Below, one piece after another: positions 21,866 through 32,747 of a DNA stretch of 64,000 bases. Under the pieces are notes generated by a model. That model searched no databases and was not told the DNA's origin. It saw only the letters and a list, made by a program, of their open reading frames with translations. Position numbers and translations under genes: made by a program. Position 1 is the stretch's first letter. Each line of letters starts with the position of its first letter. Origin of the DNA: Jannaschia sp. GRR-S6-38 (GTDB lineage: Bacteria; Pseudomonadota; Alphaproteobacteria; Rhodobacterales; Rhodobacteraceae). The stretch lies in contig NZ_CP122537.1 in assembly GCF_029853695.1 (NCBI RefSeq), forward strand, positions 1,860,001 through 1,924,000, in the 5' to 3' direction.

Positions 21866-22681
21866 ATGCCGGTGATCGAAACGACGGCCGGCCCCGCCTG
21901 GCGCAAGCGCACGACGGGCCAATCCATGGTCCGCTGGTTCGGATGGCTGCTGGGCCTCGCCGCCTTCCTGTGGTGCTGGGTCCGGATCTCGGAATCGACG
22001 ACCTGGTTCTTCGTCTGGGACGCGCCGCGCATCGCGTCCGACATCTTCACCCGCGCCACGCCGCCGCGCTGGTCCTACATGGACAGCCTCTGGCTGCCGA
22101 TCTGGGACACGATCAACATCGCCACGCTGGGCACCATGGCCGCGCTGGTCATGGCGGTTCCGGTGGCCTTCCTGGCGGCCAGCAACACCACCCCCTCGCG
22201 CGTCTTCGTGCGGCCCCTGGCGCTCCTGATCATCGTGGCGACGCGCTCGATCAACTCGCTGATCTGGGCGCTTCTGCTGATCGCGATCATCGGGCCGGGC
22301 GTCTTCGCGGGGATCTGCGCCATCGCCATCCGCTCGATCGGCTTCTGCGCCAAGCTGCTCTACGAGGCCATCGAGGAGATCGACCGCAGCCAGGTCGAGG
22401 CGATCACCGCGACGGGCGGATCGCGCTGGCAGGTCATGGCCTTCGGCATCGTCCCGCAGATCGCGCCCGCCTTCGCGGGGATCGCGGTGTTCCGCTGGGA
22501 CATCAACATCCGGGAATCGACCGTGCTGGGGCTGGTCGGCGCGGGCGGAATCGGGCTGCAACTGCAGGCCTCGCTCAACACGCTGGCCTGGCCGCAGGTC
22601 TCGCTGATCCTTCTGGTGATCCTGTTCGCGGTGGTGATCTCGGAATGGGTCTCGGCCAAGGTCCGGGGCGCGATCATCTGA
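21866..22681 (+). CDS. phnE: Phosphonate ABC transporter permease (PhnE, second copy)
   Basis: Second permease, 271 aa, parallel to the first: EEIDRSQVEAITATGGSRW EAA loop (about 168-186) and [20 protein letters not shown] (about 210-229). About six TM helices. An in-frame GTG lies 18 bases upstream inside phnE1, but the ATG at 21866 gives the normal N-terminus. The 3' end is overlapped by the HAD hydrolase frame if that gene starts at its in-frame ATG. Confidence 0.93.
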   Translation: MPVIETTAGPAWRKRTTGQSMVRWFGWLLGLAAFLWCWVRISESTTWFFVWDAPRIASDIFTRATPPRWSYMDSLWLPIWDTINIATLGTMAALVMAVPVAFLAASNTTPSRVFVRPLALLIIVATRSINSLIWALLLIAIIGPGVFAGICAIAIRSIGFCAKLLYEAIEEIDRSQVEAITATGGSRWQVMAFGIVPQIAPAFAGIAVFRWDINIRESTVLGLVGAGGIGLQLQASLNTLAWPQVSLILLVILFAVVISEWVSAKVRGAII

Positions 22682-23574
22682 GCGATTTCGGCGACATCTT
22701 CGCGGGCTACGAGGCCGTGCGCGCGCGCCTGCCCGAGGCCGGGCCGGGCGGCGCCTGCGCGCCCGCGCGCGACCTGTCCGAGATCGCCGACGGGTTCGAC
22801 ATCTTTCTGCTGGACGCCTTCGGCGTGCTGAATGTGGGCGATGGCGCCATCCCCGGCGCTGTCGAGCGTGTCCACGCGCTGCGCGATGCGGGCAAGCGGG
22901 TGCTGGTCGTGTCGAACGCCGCGGGCTTCCCGCATGCGAAGCTCATGGAGAAATACGACCGGCTGGGCTTCGGCTTCGCGCCCGAGGACGTGGTGACGAG
23001 CCGGAAGGCCCTGCTGGCCGCGCTGACGGGCGAGGCCGGACGCCACTGGGGTGTCATGGCCAATCCCGACCTCGGCCGCGCCGATCTGGAGGGGCTGGAC
23101 CTGCGGTTCCTCGGCGACGATCCGGCGGATTACGAGGCGGCCGAGGGGTTTCTCCTGATCGGCTCGGCCATCTGGACCGAGGCGCGGCAGGATCGACTGG
23201 TCCGGGCCCTTCGCGACCGCCCGCGCCCCGTGCTGGTCGGCAATCCCGATCTCGCTGCGCCGCGCGAGAACGGCGCCTCGCGCGAGCCCGGGCACTGGGC
23301 CCACGCGCTGGCCGATGCGACGGGCGTTGCGCCGCGCTTTCACGGCAAACCCTTCGCCGACATCTTCGACCTCGCCTTCGACCGGCTGGGTCACCGCCCC
23401 GGACGCCGCGCGCTGATGGTCGGCGACGCGCTGCACACCGACGTGCTGGGCGCGCAGGTCGCGGGCGTGGCCTCGGCGCTGGTGACGGGGCACGGGCTTC
23501 TGAAGGGGCGGGACGTCGCGGGCGCGATCGCGGCCAGCGGCATCCGGCCCGATTTCGTGGTCGAGACGACCTGA
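22645..23574 (+). CDS. HAD-IIA family hydrolase (TIGR01459-like), coupled to phn genes
   Basis: HAD-superfamily phosphatase. Motif I is FLLDAFGVLNVG (nucleophile Asp and the DxFGV variant), motif II is LVVSNAAG, and the C-terminal RALMVGDALHTDVLGAQ holds the acidic metal ligands. Subclass IIA cap domain lies between. Start is uncertain: ATG 22645 (309 aa, overlapping phnE by 37 bases), CTG 22678, or GTG 22717. The residues just after 22678 (FAGYEAVRARLP) look family-conserved, which argues against GTG 22717. The position implies that it dephosphorylates an imported or derived phosphoester under PhoB control; the substrate is unknown. Confidence 0.82.
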   Translation: MGLGQGPGRDHLSDFGDIFAGYEAVRARLPEAGPGGACAPARDLSEIADGFDIFLLDAFGVLNVGDGAIPGAVERVHALRDAGKRVLVVSNAAGFPHAKLMEKYDRLGFGFAPEDVVTSRKALLAALTGEAGRHWGVMANPDLGRADLEGLDLRFLGDDPADYEAAEGFLLIGSAIWTEARQDRLVRALRDRPRPVLVGNPDLAAPRENGASREPGHWAHALADATGVAPRFHGKPFADIFDLAFDRLGHRPGRRALMVGDALHTDVLGAQVAGVASALVTGHGLLKGRDVAGAIAASGIRPDFVVETT

Positions 23575-23587
23575 CCGCCCCGCGCCG

Positions 23588-24475
23588 CTAGCCCAGCCCG
23601 TCGCGCAGGGTGCGCGCCAGCTCGGCCAATTGCGGACCCAGCGGCGAGGTCCGGCGCCAGACCAGCCCGATGCTGCGCGCGGGCGGCGGGTCGGGGAAGC
23701 GGCCGATGGCGACGGGGGCGGAACGCGCCTCGACCGCGACGGCCATCTCGGGGATCAGCGTGACGCCGAGCCCCGCGCCGACCATCTGCACCAGCGTCGA
23801 GAGCGAGGCGGCCTCCAGCCCGTGGCGCCGCGCGTTCGGCCGCAGCGCGCAGACCTCCAGCGCTTGGTCGCGGAAGCAATGGCCCTCTTCCAGAAGCAGC
23901 AGCTTCATCCGCGCCAGCGCCGCGGGGTCGGGCATCGGGCGGTCGGCCTCGGCCGCCGGGCGGACCAGCACGAAGGCCTCCGACAGGAGCGGCGCCTCGG
24001 CCAGCGAGGGCTCGGACACGGGCAGCGCGACGATGGCCGCGTCGAGCGTCCCCTGCTCCAGCGCCTCGACGAGCCGGGGGGTGATCGTCTCGCGCAGGTC
24101 GAGCTCCAGCCCCGGATAGGCGGCGGCGAGTGCCTCGGTCAGGCGCGGCAGGAGATAGGGCGCGACCGTCGGGATGATGCCCAGCCGCACCCGCCCCGAG
24201 AGCGCGCCGCGGGACAGGCGCGCGAGGTCGCCCAGCTCGTCCACATGCCGCAGGATGTCGCGCACGCGCCCCGCCACCTCGCGGCCCACGCCGGTCAGCG
24301 TCACCCCCCGCGGGCCGCGTTCGAAGAGCGCCACGCCCAGCGTCTCCTCCATCTCGCGGATCTGGACCGAGAGCGCGGGCTGCGAGATCGCCGAGGCCTC
24401 GGCCGCGCGGCCGAAATGCCCGTGCCGGGCCAGCGCCTCAAAATAGCGGAACTGTCGGAGGGTCAGGTTCTTCAT
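23588..24475 (-). CDS. oxyR: Hydrogen peroxide-sensing LysR regulator (OxyR)
   Basis: LysR-type regulator, 295 aa, with N-terminal HTH (about 1-60; FGRAAEASAISQPALSVQI) and a periplasmic-binding-like sensor domain. GHCFRDQALEVC places Cys200 and Cys209 exactly as the redox pair of OxyR, so peroxide sensing by disulfide formation is well supported. It is divergent from katG, the classic OxyR target, across 110 bases, and convergent with the HAD gene (13-base gap). Confidence 0.93.
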   Translation of the reverse strand: MKNLTLRQFRYFEALARHGHFGRAAEASAISQPALSVQIREMEETLGVALFERGPRGVTLTGVGREVAGRVRDILRHVDELGDLARLSRGALSGRVRLGIIPTVAPYLLPRLTEALAAAYPGLELDLRETITPRLVEALEQGTLDAAIVALPVSEPSLAEAPLLSEAFVLVRPAAEADRPMPDPAALARMKLLLLEEGHCFRDQALEVCALRPNARRHGLEAASLSTLVQMVGAGLGVTLIPEMAVAVEARSAPVAIGRFPDPPPARSIGLVWRRTSPLGPQLAELARTLRDGLG

Positions 24476-24477
24476 AG

Positions 24478-26799
<2,322 letters not shown>

Positions 26800-26823
26800 C
26801 CCAAGCGCGATCACAAGAACCGG

Positions 26824-26845
26824 ACGCGGCCCTTCGGGGCCGCGT
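26824..26845 (+). terminator. Rho-independent-like terminator after katG
   Basis: A perfect 9-bp GC-rich stem (26824-26832 with 26837-26845) capped by a TTCG tetraloop, 24 bases after the katG stop and followed by TCTGCGTTT. Stable UUCG-loop hairpin; it may serve both strands because the FAD oxidase gene ends at 26854 on the minus strand. Confidence 0.82.
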
Positions 26846-26853
26846 TCTGCGTT

Positions 26854-27960
26854 TCAGGCCAGCATCGCCGCCACGTGCTCCCCGACCGCCATCGAGGAGG
26901 TCAGGCCGGGGCTTTCCATCCCGAACAGATGCACGAGCCCGGCCACCCCGTGATCCCCCGGCCCGCGGATCATGAAATCCGCCAGCGGTTCGCCCGGCGG
27001 CGTGATGCGCGGGCGGATGCCGCAGGTATCCGGGGCCAGCGCGCCGTCGGGGAGGCCGGGCCAGAACTTGCGGATCGCGTCGTAGAACGGCCCAGCATCC
27101 ACATCGTTTCGATAGTCGATCACCGGCGCGTCGAGGTAATGGACCGAGGGTCCGAAGCGCACCTGGCCGCCGGTGTCGCGGATCGAATGGACGCCCAGCG
27201 AGGCCGCGTCCGGCGCGGGATAGATCAGCCGCTCGAAGGGCGAGGGGCGCCCGCCCAGCGAAAAGTAGCAGGCCTTCACGAAGTTCTGGACCGGTATCTC
27301 GATGCCGGGGTCGTCCATCGCGCGCGCCACGTCCCAGGCCCCGAGACCGGCGGCGTTGACGAGGTTGGTGCAGGTCAGGCGCGTGCCATGCGCATCCGCG
27401 ATGTCGAGCGCGAAGCCCTCGGCCGTCCGCGTGACGCGGCGCAGGGGCGCGCGAAGGGCGAAATCCGCGCCTGCCGCCTCGGCCTCGCCCTGCAGCGCGT
27501 GCATGAAGGCGCTGGCATCGACCACGCCCGTCTCGGGCGAGACGAGGGCGCCGCGGCAGGCCAGTCCCGGCTCCAGCGCCTTGGCCTCCGCGCCGGGGAT
27601 CACGCGCAGATCGCCCGCGCCGTTCGCGCGCCCGCGCGCGCAGAGCGTCTCCAGCTCCGCGAGCTGCGCGTCGGATGTGGCGACGATCAGCTTCTGGCAG
27701 TTGATGTGGTCGACGTGATGCGTCCGGCAGAAATCGTAGAGCATCTCGCGCCCGCGGACGCAGAGCCGCGCCTTCAGCGACCCGGGGGCGTAGTAGATGC
27801 CGGCATGGATCACCTGGCTGTTGCGCGCGGAGGTGTGGTGACGGCCCGAATCCTCGGCCTCCAGGACCAGCACCTCGTGCCCCGCCTGCGCCAGCGCGCG
27901 GGCGATGGCGGTGCCGATGACGCCCGCCCCGGCGACGACGGTCTGGACGTGGTCCGTCAA
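26854..27960 (-). CDS. FAD-dependent 2-hydroxy-acid oxidase (LhgO-like, DAO fold)
   Basis: D-amino-acid-oxidase-fold flavoprotein, 368 aa. VVAGAGVIGTAIARALAQAG (about 8-27) binds FAD, HHTSARNSQVIHAGIYY (about 42-58) is the L-2-hydroxyglutarate oxidase family signature, and LFGMESPGLTSSMAVG closes the FAD site. The start is a TTG at 27960 overlapping the preceding TGA (TTGA); no nearer in-frame ATG gives the FAD motif at the right place. Last gene of the tctCBA-ThDP enzyme operon. L-2-hydroxyglutarate or another 2-hydroxy (di)acid is the likely substrate; context suggests the imported compound. Confidence 0.82.
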   Translation of the reverse strand: MTDHVQTVVAGAGVIGTAIARALAQAGHEVLVLEAEDSGRHHTSARNSQVIHAGIYYAPGSLKARLCVRGREMLYDFCRTHHVDHINCQKLIVATSDAQLAELETLCARGRANGAGDLRVIPGAEAKALEPGLACRGALVSPETGVVDASAFMHALQGEAEAAGADFALRAPLRRVTRTAEGFALDIADAHGTRLTCTNLVNAAGLGAWDVARAMDDPGIEIPVQNFVKACYFSLGGRPSPFERLIYPAPDAASLGVHSIRDTGGQVRFGPSVHYLDAPVIDYRNDVDAGPFYDAIRKFWPGLPDGALAPDTCGIRPRITPPGEPLADFMIRGPGDHGVAGLVHLFGMESPGLTSSMAVGEHVAAMLA

Positions 27961-29540
27961 TGCCCGGCGGGCGCCGCCGCGCCCTTCATCGCGACATTGA
28001 CTAGCGCGGGCTTCCCGCTGGCCAGCGCGCGGTCCAGCGCGGCGTCGAGCCCGGCAGCCTCGGTCACGTATTCGCCATGCCCGCCCAGCGCGGCCACCGC
28101 CGCGTCGTAGCGCGCGCCGCTCAGGTCGCAGCCGATCTGCCGGTCGGCGCCGTAATCGCGGATCTGGATCTGCGCCTCGGCGTTCCAGCAGCGGTCGTTG
28201 CCGACCACGACGACGAAGGCCACGCCCTCGCGCGCGGCGGTCTCGAACTCGGCGAAGTGGAAGCCGACCGTGCCGTCGCCCACCAGCGCGATCACCGGCG
28301 CCTCGGGATCGGCCATCTTCGCGGCCAGCGCATAGCAGGGCCCGCCGCCGATCGCGCCCGAGATGCCGTTGGTGATGCGCCGTGCGGCGCGCGTCGTGGC
28401 CTGCGCCCATTGCCCGAATTCGCCGCCGTCGCAGATCACCACGCTTCGCGGATCGGCGTCGAGCTTGCGCTGCACCGCGGCGCCGATCTGGGCGGGCGAG
28501 ATCCCGTCCGTGGCATCGGGCTCGGGCGGCGGGGCGTCGAGCAGGTCGGTCACCCGGGCGCGCCAGGCGTCACGATCGCCGCCCTGCGCGGCGCCGATCA
28601 GCGCCTCGGCCGCGTCGCGCGGATCGGCGGTCGAGGTCGCGGCGAGCTTGGTGCCGAGGTTGAGATGCGCGCGGTCGCGCTCGGCCGGGTCGGGCGTGAC
28701 CAGGAAGACCTGCGCATCGTCGCGGAACGGCGCGCCGAAGCCGAGCGTGAAATCGACCCGCTTGCCCAGGCAGAGCACGACATCCGCCTCGCGCAGGGCC
28801 GCGCCCGCCTGGCCCAGCGCCGGATCGCGCAGGCCGCGCGGGCTTTCCATCAGGATGGAAGGGGCGTCCAGCGCGTCGACCAGCGCGTCGGACAGGCCCG
28901 GCTCGCGGGTGGGCGAGACCACGGGGCCCAGCAGGATCAGCGGCCGTGCGGCGCGGGCCATCGCCTCGGCGATGCGCGCGGCTTCGCCGCCGGCCATGGC
29001 CATGCGGTCGCGCCGGGGCGCCAGGGGCACGGGGGCGTCGCCCGCGTCGCCCTCGACCGCATCGAAGGCCAGCGCGACATGGACCGGCCCGGGGCGGCCG
29101 GACATCGCCACGCGCAGCGCGCGCGCCGTCGCGGGCCCCAGATCGGCGGGCTTGCGGGGCCGCAGCGACAGCTTGGTCAGGGGCCGGGTCATGCCGGTCT
29201 GGTCCATCTCCTGGAAAGCGCCGCGCCCGTCTTGCGCGACCGGGCTGTCCCCCGACAGAAGCAGCACCGGGCTGTCGGATTCGCGCGCGGTCAGAAGCGG
29301 ACCCAGCGCATTGGCCAGCCCGCAGCCGGCGGTGACCAGAGCCACGCCGACCTCGCCCGTCATCTGGGCATGCGCCTCGGCCATGAAGACGGCCGCGCCT
29401 TCATGGCGGGTGTGCACGATCCGGATGCCCGCCGTGAGGCAGGCGTCGTAGACCGGCATGATCTGGTTGCCCGACAGCGAGTAGATCCGCGTAACGCCCG
29501 CCGCCTTCAGCGTCGCGATCAGAAGGTCCGCGCCCCTCAT
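27957..29540 (-). CDS. ThDP-dependent acetolactate synthase-like enzyme
   Basis: Three-domain ThDP enzyme, 527 aa. The PYR domain has the cofactor-activating Glu in RHEGAAVFMAEAHAQMTG (about 44-61), a central TPP_enzyme_M domain follows, and the C-terminal PP domain has ALVGDGTVGFHFAEFETA and the metal ligand segment VVVGNDRCWN. Relatives include acetolactate synthase, benzoylformate decarboxylase, oxalyl-CoA decarboxylase and 2-hydroxyacyl-CoA lyase. It lacks a neighbouring IlvN-type regulatory subunit, which argues against acetolactate synthesis. It starts with ATGA overlap after tctA and is coupled to the FAD oxidase. Likely acts on a 2-oxo acid. Confidence 0.83.
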   Translation of the reverse strand: MRGADLLIATLKAAGVTRIYSLSGNQIMPVYDACLTAGIRIVHTRHEGAAVFMAEAHAQMTGEVGVALVTAGCGLANALGPLLTARESDSPVLLLSGDSPVAQDGRGAFQEMDQTGMTRPLTKLSLRPRKPADLGPATARALRVAMSGRPGPVHVALAFDAVEGDAGDAPVPLAPRRDRMAMAGGEAARIAEAMARAARPLILLGPVVSPTREPGLSDALVDALDAPSILMESPRGLRDPALGQAGAALREADVVLCLGKRVDFTLGFGAPFRDDAQVFLVTPDPAERDRAHLNLGTKLAATSTADPRDAAEALIGAAQGGDRDAWRARVTDLLDAPPPEPDATDGISPAQIGAAVQRKLDADPRSVVICDGGEFGQWAQATTRAARRITNGISGAIGGGPCYALAAKMADPEAPVIALVGDGTVGFHFAEFETAAREGVAFVVVVGNDRCWNAEAQIQIRDYGADRQIGCDLSGARYDAAVAALGGHGEYVTEAAGLDAALDRALASGKPALVNVAMKGAAAPAGH

Positions 29541-31036
29541 GCCGGGGTCCCCCGGCGGCGCGCGGCCTTCCAGCCGGCGCGCGCAATGGCGATCACCGTG
29601 ATCGCGGTCAGCGACCAGAAGACCCAGGTGATCGGCCCCCGGAACAGGATCAGCGGCGAGGAGCCCGACATCAGCATCGCCTGCCGGAAATTGTCCTCGA
29701 GAAGCGGGCCGAGGATGAAGGCGATCAGGAAGGGCGCGGCGGGGATCTGGAACCGCAGGAAGAAGAAGCCGACCCAACCCATGGCGAACATGACGCCCAC
29801 GTCGAACAGGTTGTTGTTCACGGCGAAGACTCCGTAGACGCAGAGGATCATCACCGCCGGGAACAGGACGCCGCGCGGGATGTCGGCCACGAACTTGAAC
29901 GCCCTGATCGCGACCGAGCCGATGAAGAACAAAAAGACCGAGCTGACGATCAGCCCGATGAACAGCCCGTAGATGATGTCCACGTTGATGATGAACATCA
30001 TCGGCCCGGGCTGCAGCCCGTGGATCATGAAGGCACCCATGATGATCGCGGTGATGACGTCGCCGGGTACGCCCAGCGCCAGGAGCGGGATCAGCGTCGC
30101 GCCCGCCACGCCGTTATTGCCCGCCTCGGAGGCGGCGACGCCCTCAAGCTCGCCCTTGCCGAAATTGGCCCTGTTGGGCGATTTCCGCCGCGCCTCGGAA
30201 TAGCTGAGAAACGCGGATGGCGCCGCGCCGATGCCGGGGATCGAGCCCAGGAACACGCCGATCAGGCTGCCGCGGACGATGGATTTGAACGAGGCGAGGT
30301 ATTCCTTGATCGTCACCCAATTGTCGCCCAGCGACCGGGTCTGCCCCTCATGCGCGCGGGGGTTCCAGACCATGGACAGGATCTCGGGAATGGCGAAGAG
30401 ACCGATCAGAACGGCGATGAAATTGAGCCCGCCCATCAGGTTCGGGTCGCTGAAGGTGAAGCGGTTGGTGCCGTAGACGAGATCGAGCCCGATCGTCGCC
30501 AGGAGCAGCCCCAGAAGCGCCGAGAGCGCGCCGCGCAGCAGGCTGTCGCCCGAGACGCCCGCGATGATCGTCAGCGAGAACAGGATCAGCGTGAAGAACT
30601 CGGGCGGGCCGAAGGACAGCGCGAAGCTGGCCAGCCAGCCCGCGAACAGGATCAGCGCCAGGTTCGAGATCAGGTCCGCCGTGCAGGAGGCCCAGAGCGC
30701 CATGCCCAGCGCCTTGCCCGCCAGCCCCTTCTCGGCCAGCGGATAGCCGTCGAGCACCGTCGCCGAGGAAGCAGGCGTGCCCGGCGTCTTGATCAGGATC
30801 GCCGGGATCGAGCCGCCGAAGATGCCGCCCTTGTAGACGCCAAGCAGCAGCAGGATGCCGGTGATCGGCTGCATCGCGAAGGTGAAGGGCAGGGTCAGGG
30901 CGACGGCCATGGTGGCCGACATGCCTGGGATCGCGCCGCCGATCACGCCGATGAGGACGCCGAGGCCCAGCGCGAGGAAGGCCTCGACATTGCCGACCAG
31001 CGAGAGGCCGGCCATCAGGCTGTCCATCAGGCCCAT
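29537..31036 (-). CDS. tctA: Tripartite tricarboxylate transporter large permease (TctA)
   Basis: Large membrane subunit, 499 aa, about 11-12 TM helices. GGAIPGMSATMAVALTLPF (about 33-51) and IPAILIKTPGTPASSATVLDG (around 78-98; core KTPGTPASSA) are family signatures, with a second GSIPGIGAAPSAFLSY repeat in the middle. Partners TctB and TctC lie directly upstream. It imports a carboxylate using the ion gradient; the identity of the ligand is set by TctC and cannot be read here. Confidence 0.95.
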   Translation of the reverse strand: MGLMDSLMAGLSLVGNVEAFLALGLGVLIGVIGGAIPGMSATMAVALTLPFTFAMQPITGILLLLGVYKGGIFGGSIPAILIKTPGTPASSATVLDGYPLAEKGLAGKALGMALWASCTADLISNLALILFAGWLASFALSFGPPEFFTLILFSLTIIAGVSGDSLLRGALSALLGLLLATIGLDLVYGTNRFTFSDPNLMGGLNFIAVLIGLFAIPEILSMVWNPRAHEGQTRSLGDNWVTIKEYLASFKSIVRGSLIGVFLGSIPGIGAAPSAFLSYSEARRKSPNRANFGKGELEGVAASEAGNNGVAGATLIPLLALGVPGDVITAIIMGAFMIHGLQPGPMMFIINVDIIYGLFIGLIVSSVFLFFIGSVAIRAFKFVADIPRGVLFPAVMILCVYGVFAVNNNLFDVGVMFAMGWVGFFFLRFQIPAAPFLIAFILGPLLEDNFRQAMLMSGSSPLILFRGPITWVFWSLTAITVIAIARAGWKAARRRGTPA

Positions 31037-31049
31037 GGGAAACGCTCCT

Positions 31050-31538
31050 TCACGGAAGTCTTATGAATTCGCCCTGCGGGATCGCGACCCCGGCGACCTT
31101 GGCGAAGAAGAGATAGAGCAGGAGCGGCACCAGGACCGCCGAGCCCAGCGCCCAGCCCGGGTGCCGCGTCTTCACCAGGAAGGCCAGCGCCGCAAAGGCC
31201 AGCATCGCCGTCCAGACGAGGCCCAGCCGCGGCAGGGCCCAGAAGGTGACGACCATCACCACGGCGGCCCCGACGAGCCGCGCGACGGCCTGCGGCCGGT
31301 CGTGGACATCCGACGCGGCCTTCTCGGCCCGCGGCAGGCGCAGCGCGGTCGCGATCAGGGACAGCCCGATCAGCGCGGTCAGCGCCGCCAGCGTGTTCGG
31401 CCAGAACAGCGGCGAGAGCACGATGTTGCGGACATTGGAGGGCGAGGACACCCAGGTCGGGATCGCCCAGAAGAGCAGGAGCGCGGCGACCAGCACGGCC
31501 CCGATGCCGAGCTGGAGATGCAGTCGTCGTTCGGGCAA
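31050..31538 (-). CDS. tctB: Tripartite tricarboxylate transporter small permease (TctB)
   Basis: A 162-aa membrane protein with four predicted TM helices: about 9-27, 44-64, 83-103 and 118-150, split by a hydrophilic loop with RLPRAEKAASDVHDR. Size and topology match TctB. It begins 67 bases after tctC across a stem-loop and ends 13 bases before tctA. Confidence 0.88.
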   Translation of the reverse strand: MPERRLHLQLGIGAVLVAALLLFWAIPTWVSSPSNVRNIVLSPLFWPNTLAALTALIGLSLIATALRLPRAEKAASDVHDRPQAVARLVGAAVVMVVTFWALPRLGLVWTAMLAFAALAFLVKTRHPGWALGSAVLVPLLLYLFFAKVAGVAIPQGEFIRLP

Positions 31539-31558
31539 GGCGGCTCTCCGGATGGATG

Positions 31559-31588
31559 GGGCGCGGCGAACGGGTGCCCGCCGCGCCC
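31559..31588 (-). promoter_or_regulatory. Intercistronic stem-loop between tctC and tctB
   Basis: A perfect 10-bp GC-only inverted repeat (31559-31568 with 31579-31588) around a 10-base loop just after the tctC stop. It has the same placement as the stem-loops after dctP, phnD and choX. No T-run follows. Probable mRNA 3' stabiliser or partial terminator favouring the binding protein. Confidence 0.65.
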
Positions 31589-31605
31589 TGGCTCAGATCA
31601 GCCTG

Positions 31606-32583
31606 TCAGCCTTCGATGCGCATGCCAAGCTCGTCCACGAGCGCGCGGAAGGTTTCGTACTGGGTCTGGATGAAGGCATTGGCCTCCTCCGGGCCCATCA
31701 GCTCGATGATCGAGCCGCGGCTTTCCATCACGGTCCGGAAGTTCTCGTCCGACGTGGCCTCGGCCATCCACTCGCCCCACTTGGCCGCGACGTCGTCGGG
31801 CAGGTCCGCGGGGCCGGCGATGCCGGTCCAGCCCACGAGGCGCTCCAGCTCGGGCTTGCCCAGATCCGCGGCCGAGGGGGCGTCGAAGCCCTCGATCGGA
31901 TCGGGCGTGGTCACCAGCAGGGGACGCATCTGGCCGTTGGCGATGAAGCTCGCCACCGAAGAGGAGTTGGTGCAGAGGAAATCGGCCGTGCCGTTGAGCA
32001 CCGCCGTCGCCGCCGCGCCGCCGCCCTGCTGCGGGATATGCGTCGCGGTGTTGGCCGCGTCCTCGACCCCGAAGGCGTCGAGCACCATCACCGCGCCTAG
32101 GTGCAGGCCCGAGCCCACGCCCGAGGAGGAGAAGGCGACGCCGTCGCCATTGGCCTTGGCGATCAGGTCGTCCATCGACTGGATGTCGGACCCGGCGGCC
32201 ACGGCGCAGGCGAAGGGGTTGATCTCGTAGACGTTGACGAAGCGGAAATCGTCCAGCGTGTAGGGCAGCGTCGCCTTCATCGCCGGGTTCACGCTGTGCG
32301 AGCCGACGCGCGCGAACAGCATCGTATAGCCGTCGGGTTGCGCGTTCTGCACCGCGACCGAGCCGGTGGCCCCGCCCGCGCCGGTGATGTTGGCCATGAC
32401 CAGTGGCTGGCCCACGGCATTGCCCAGAGGCTCGGCGATGGAGCGGGCCGAGATGTCGGTCGCGCCGCCCGCGCCGTAGGGAATGACCATGTTGATGGCC
32501 CGTTCCGGATACTCGGCCCAGGCCGCCGTGGCGGTCAGTCCGGCCAGTGCAGCGGCCAGAACGCCCGTGCGAATTCGTGTCAT
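31606..32583 (-). CDS. tctC: Tripartite tricarboxylate transporter substrate-binding protein (TctC)
   Basis: Periplasmic (Bug-family) receptor, 325 aa, with signal peptide ending ATAAWA (cleavage about 23/24). EYPERAINMVIPYGAGGATD is the typical mature N-terminus with the beta1-alpha1 carboxylate loop, and GAGGATGSVAVQNAQPDGYT the second conserved loop. Divergent from the LysR gene across 164 bases, heading the tctCBA-ThDP-FAD oxidase operon. Confidence 0.94.
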   Translation of the reverse strand: MTRIRTGVLAAALAGLTATAAWAEYPERAINMVIPYGAGGATDISARSIAEPLGNAVGQPLVMANITGAGGATGSVAVQNAQPDGYTMLFARVGSHSVNPAMKATLPYTLDDFRFVNVYEINPFACAVAAGSDIQSMDDLIAKANGDGVAFSSSGVGSGLHLGAVMVLDAFGVEDAANTATHIPQQGGGAAATAVLNGTADFLCTNSSSVASFIANGQMRPLLVTTPDPIEGFDAPSAADLGKPELERLVGWTGIAGPADLPDDVAAKWGEWMAEATSDENFRTVMESRGSIIELMGPEEANAFIQTQYETFRALVDELGMRIEG

Positions 32584-32701
32584 GTCGATCCTCCCATTCC
32601 ACGGACCGCGCCTTGGCGCTCCCTCCTCCCGAGGGGCGCGTGGCGGTCCTTGACAAAGGATAGGGTTAAGGAAAATCTATCAGAAAGCACCAAAAATTTA
32701 C

Positions 32702-32728
32702 AGCTTACGAAAGTATTGCTTTCAATAC
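32702..32728. promoter_or_regulatory. LysR-type operator region between tctC and the LysR gene
   Basis: The 164-base divergent gap has an AT-rich centre (about 32655-32730). It contains GTATTG-CTTT-CAATAC (32713-32728, perfect 6-bp arms) overlapping GAAAG-TATTG-CTTTC. Immediately left is GCTTACGAAAG (32703-32713), repeated exactly at 40462-40472 ahead of the complex-II-like operon. This is a good candidate binding site for the adjacent LysR regulator. Confidence 0.6.
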
Positions 32729-32747
32729 GCGGTCGGGGAGGGCGCGG

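Noticed and set aside
28077..29837. 586-codon plus-strand open frame opposite the ThDP enzyme
   Set aside because: Antisense to a clear ThDP enzyme, no recognisable domain, low-complexity composition.
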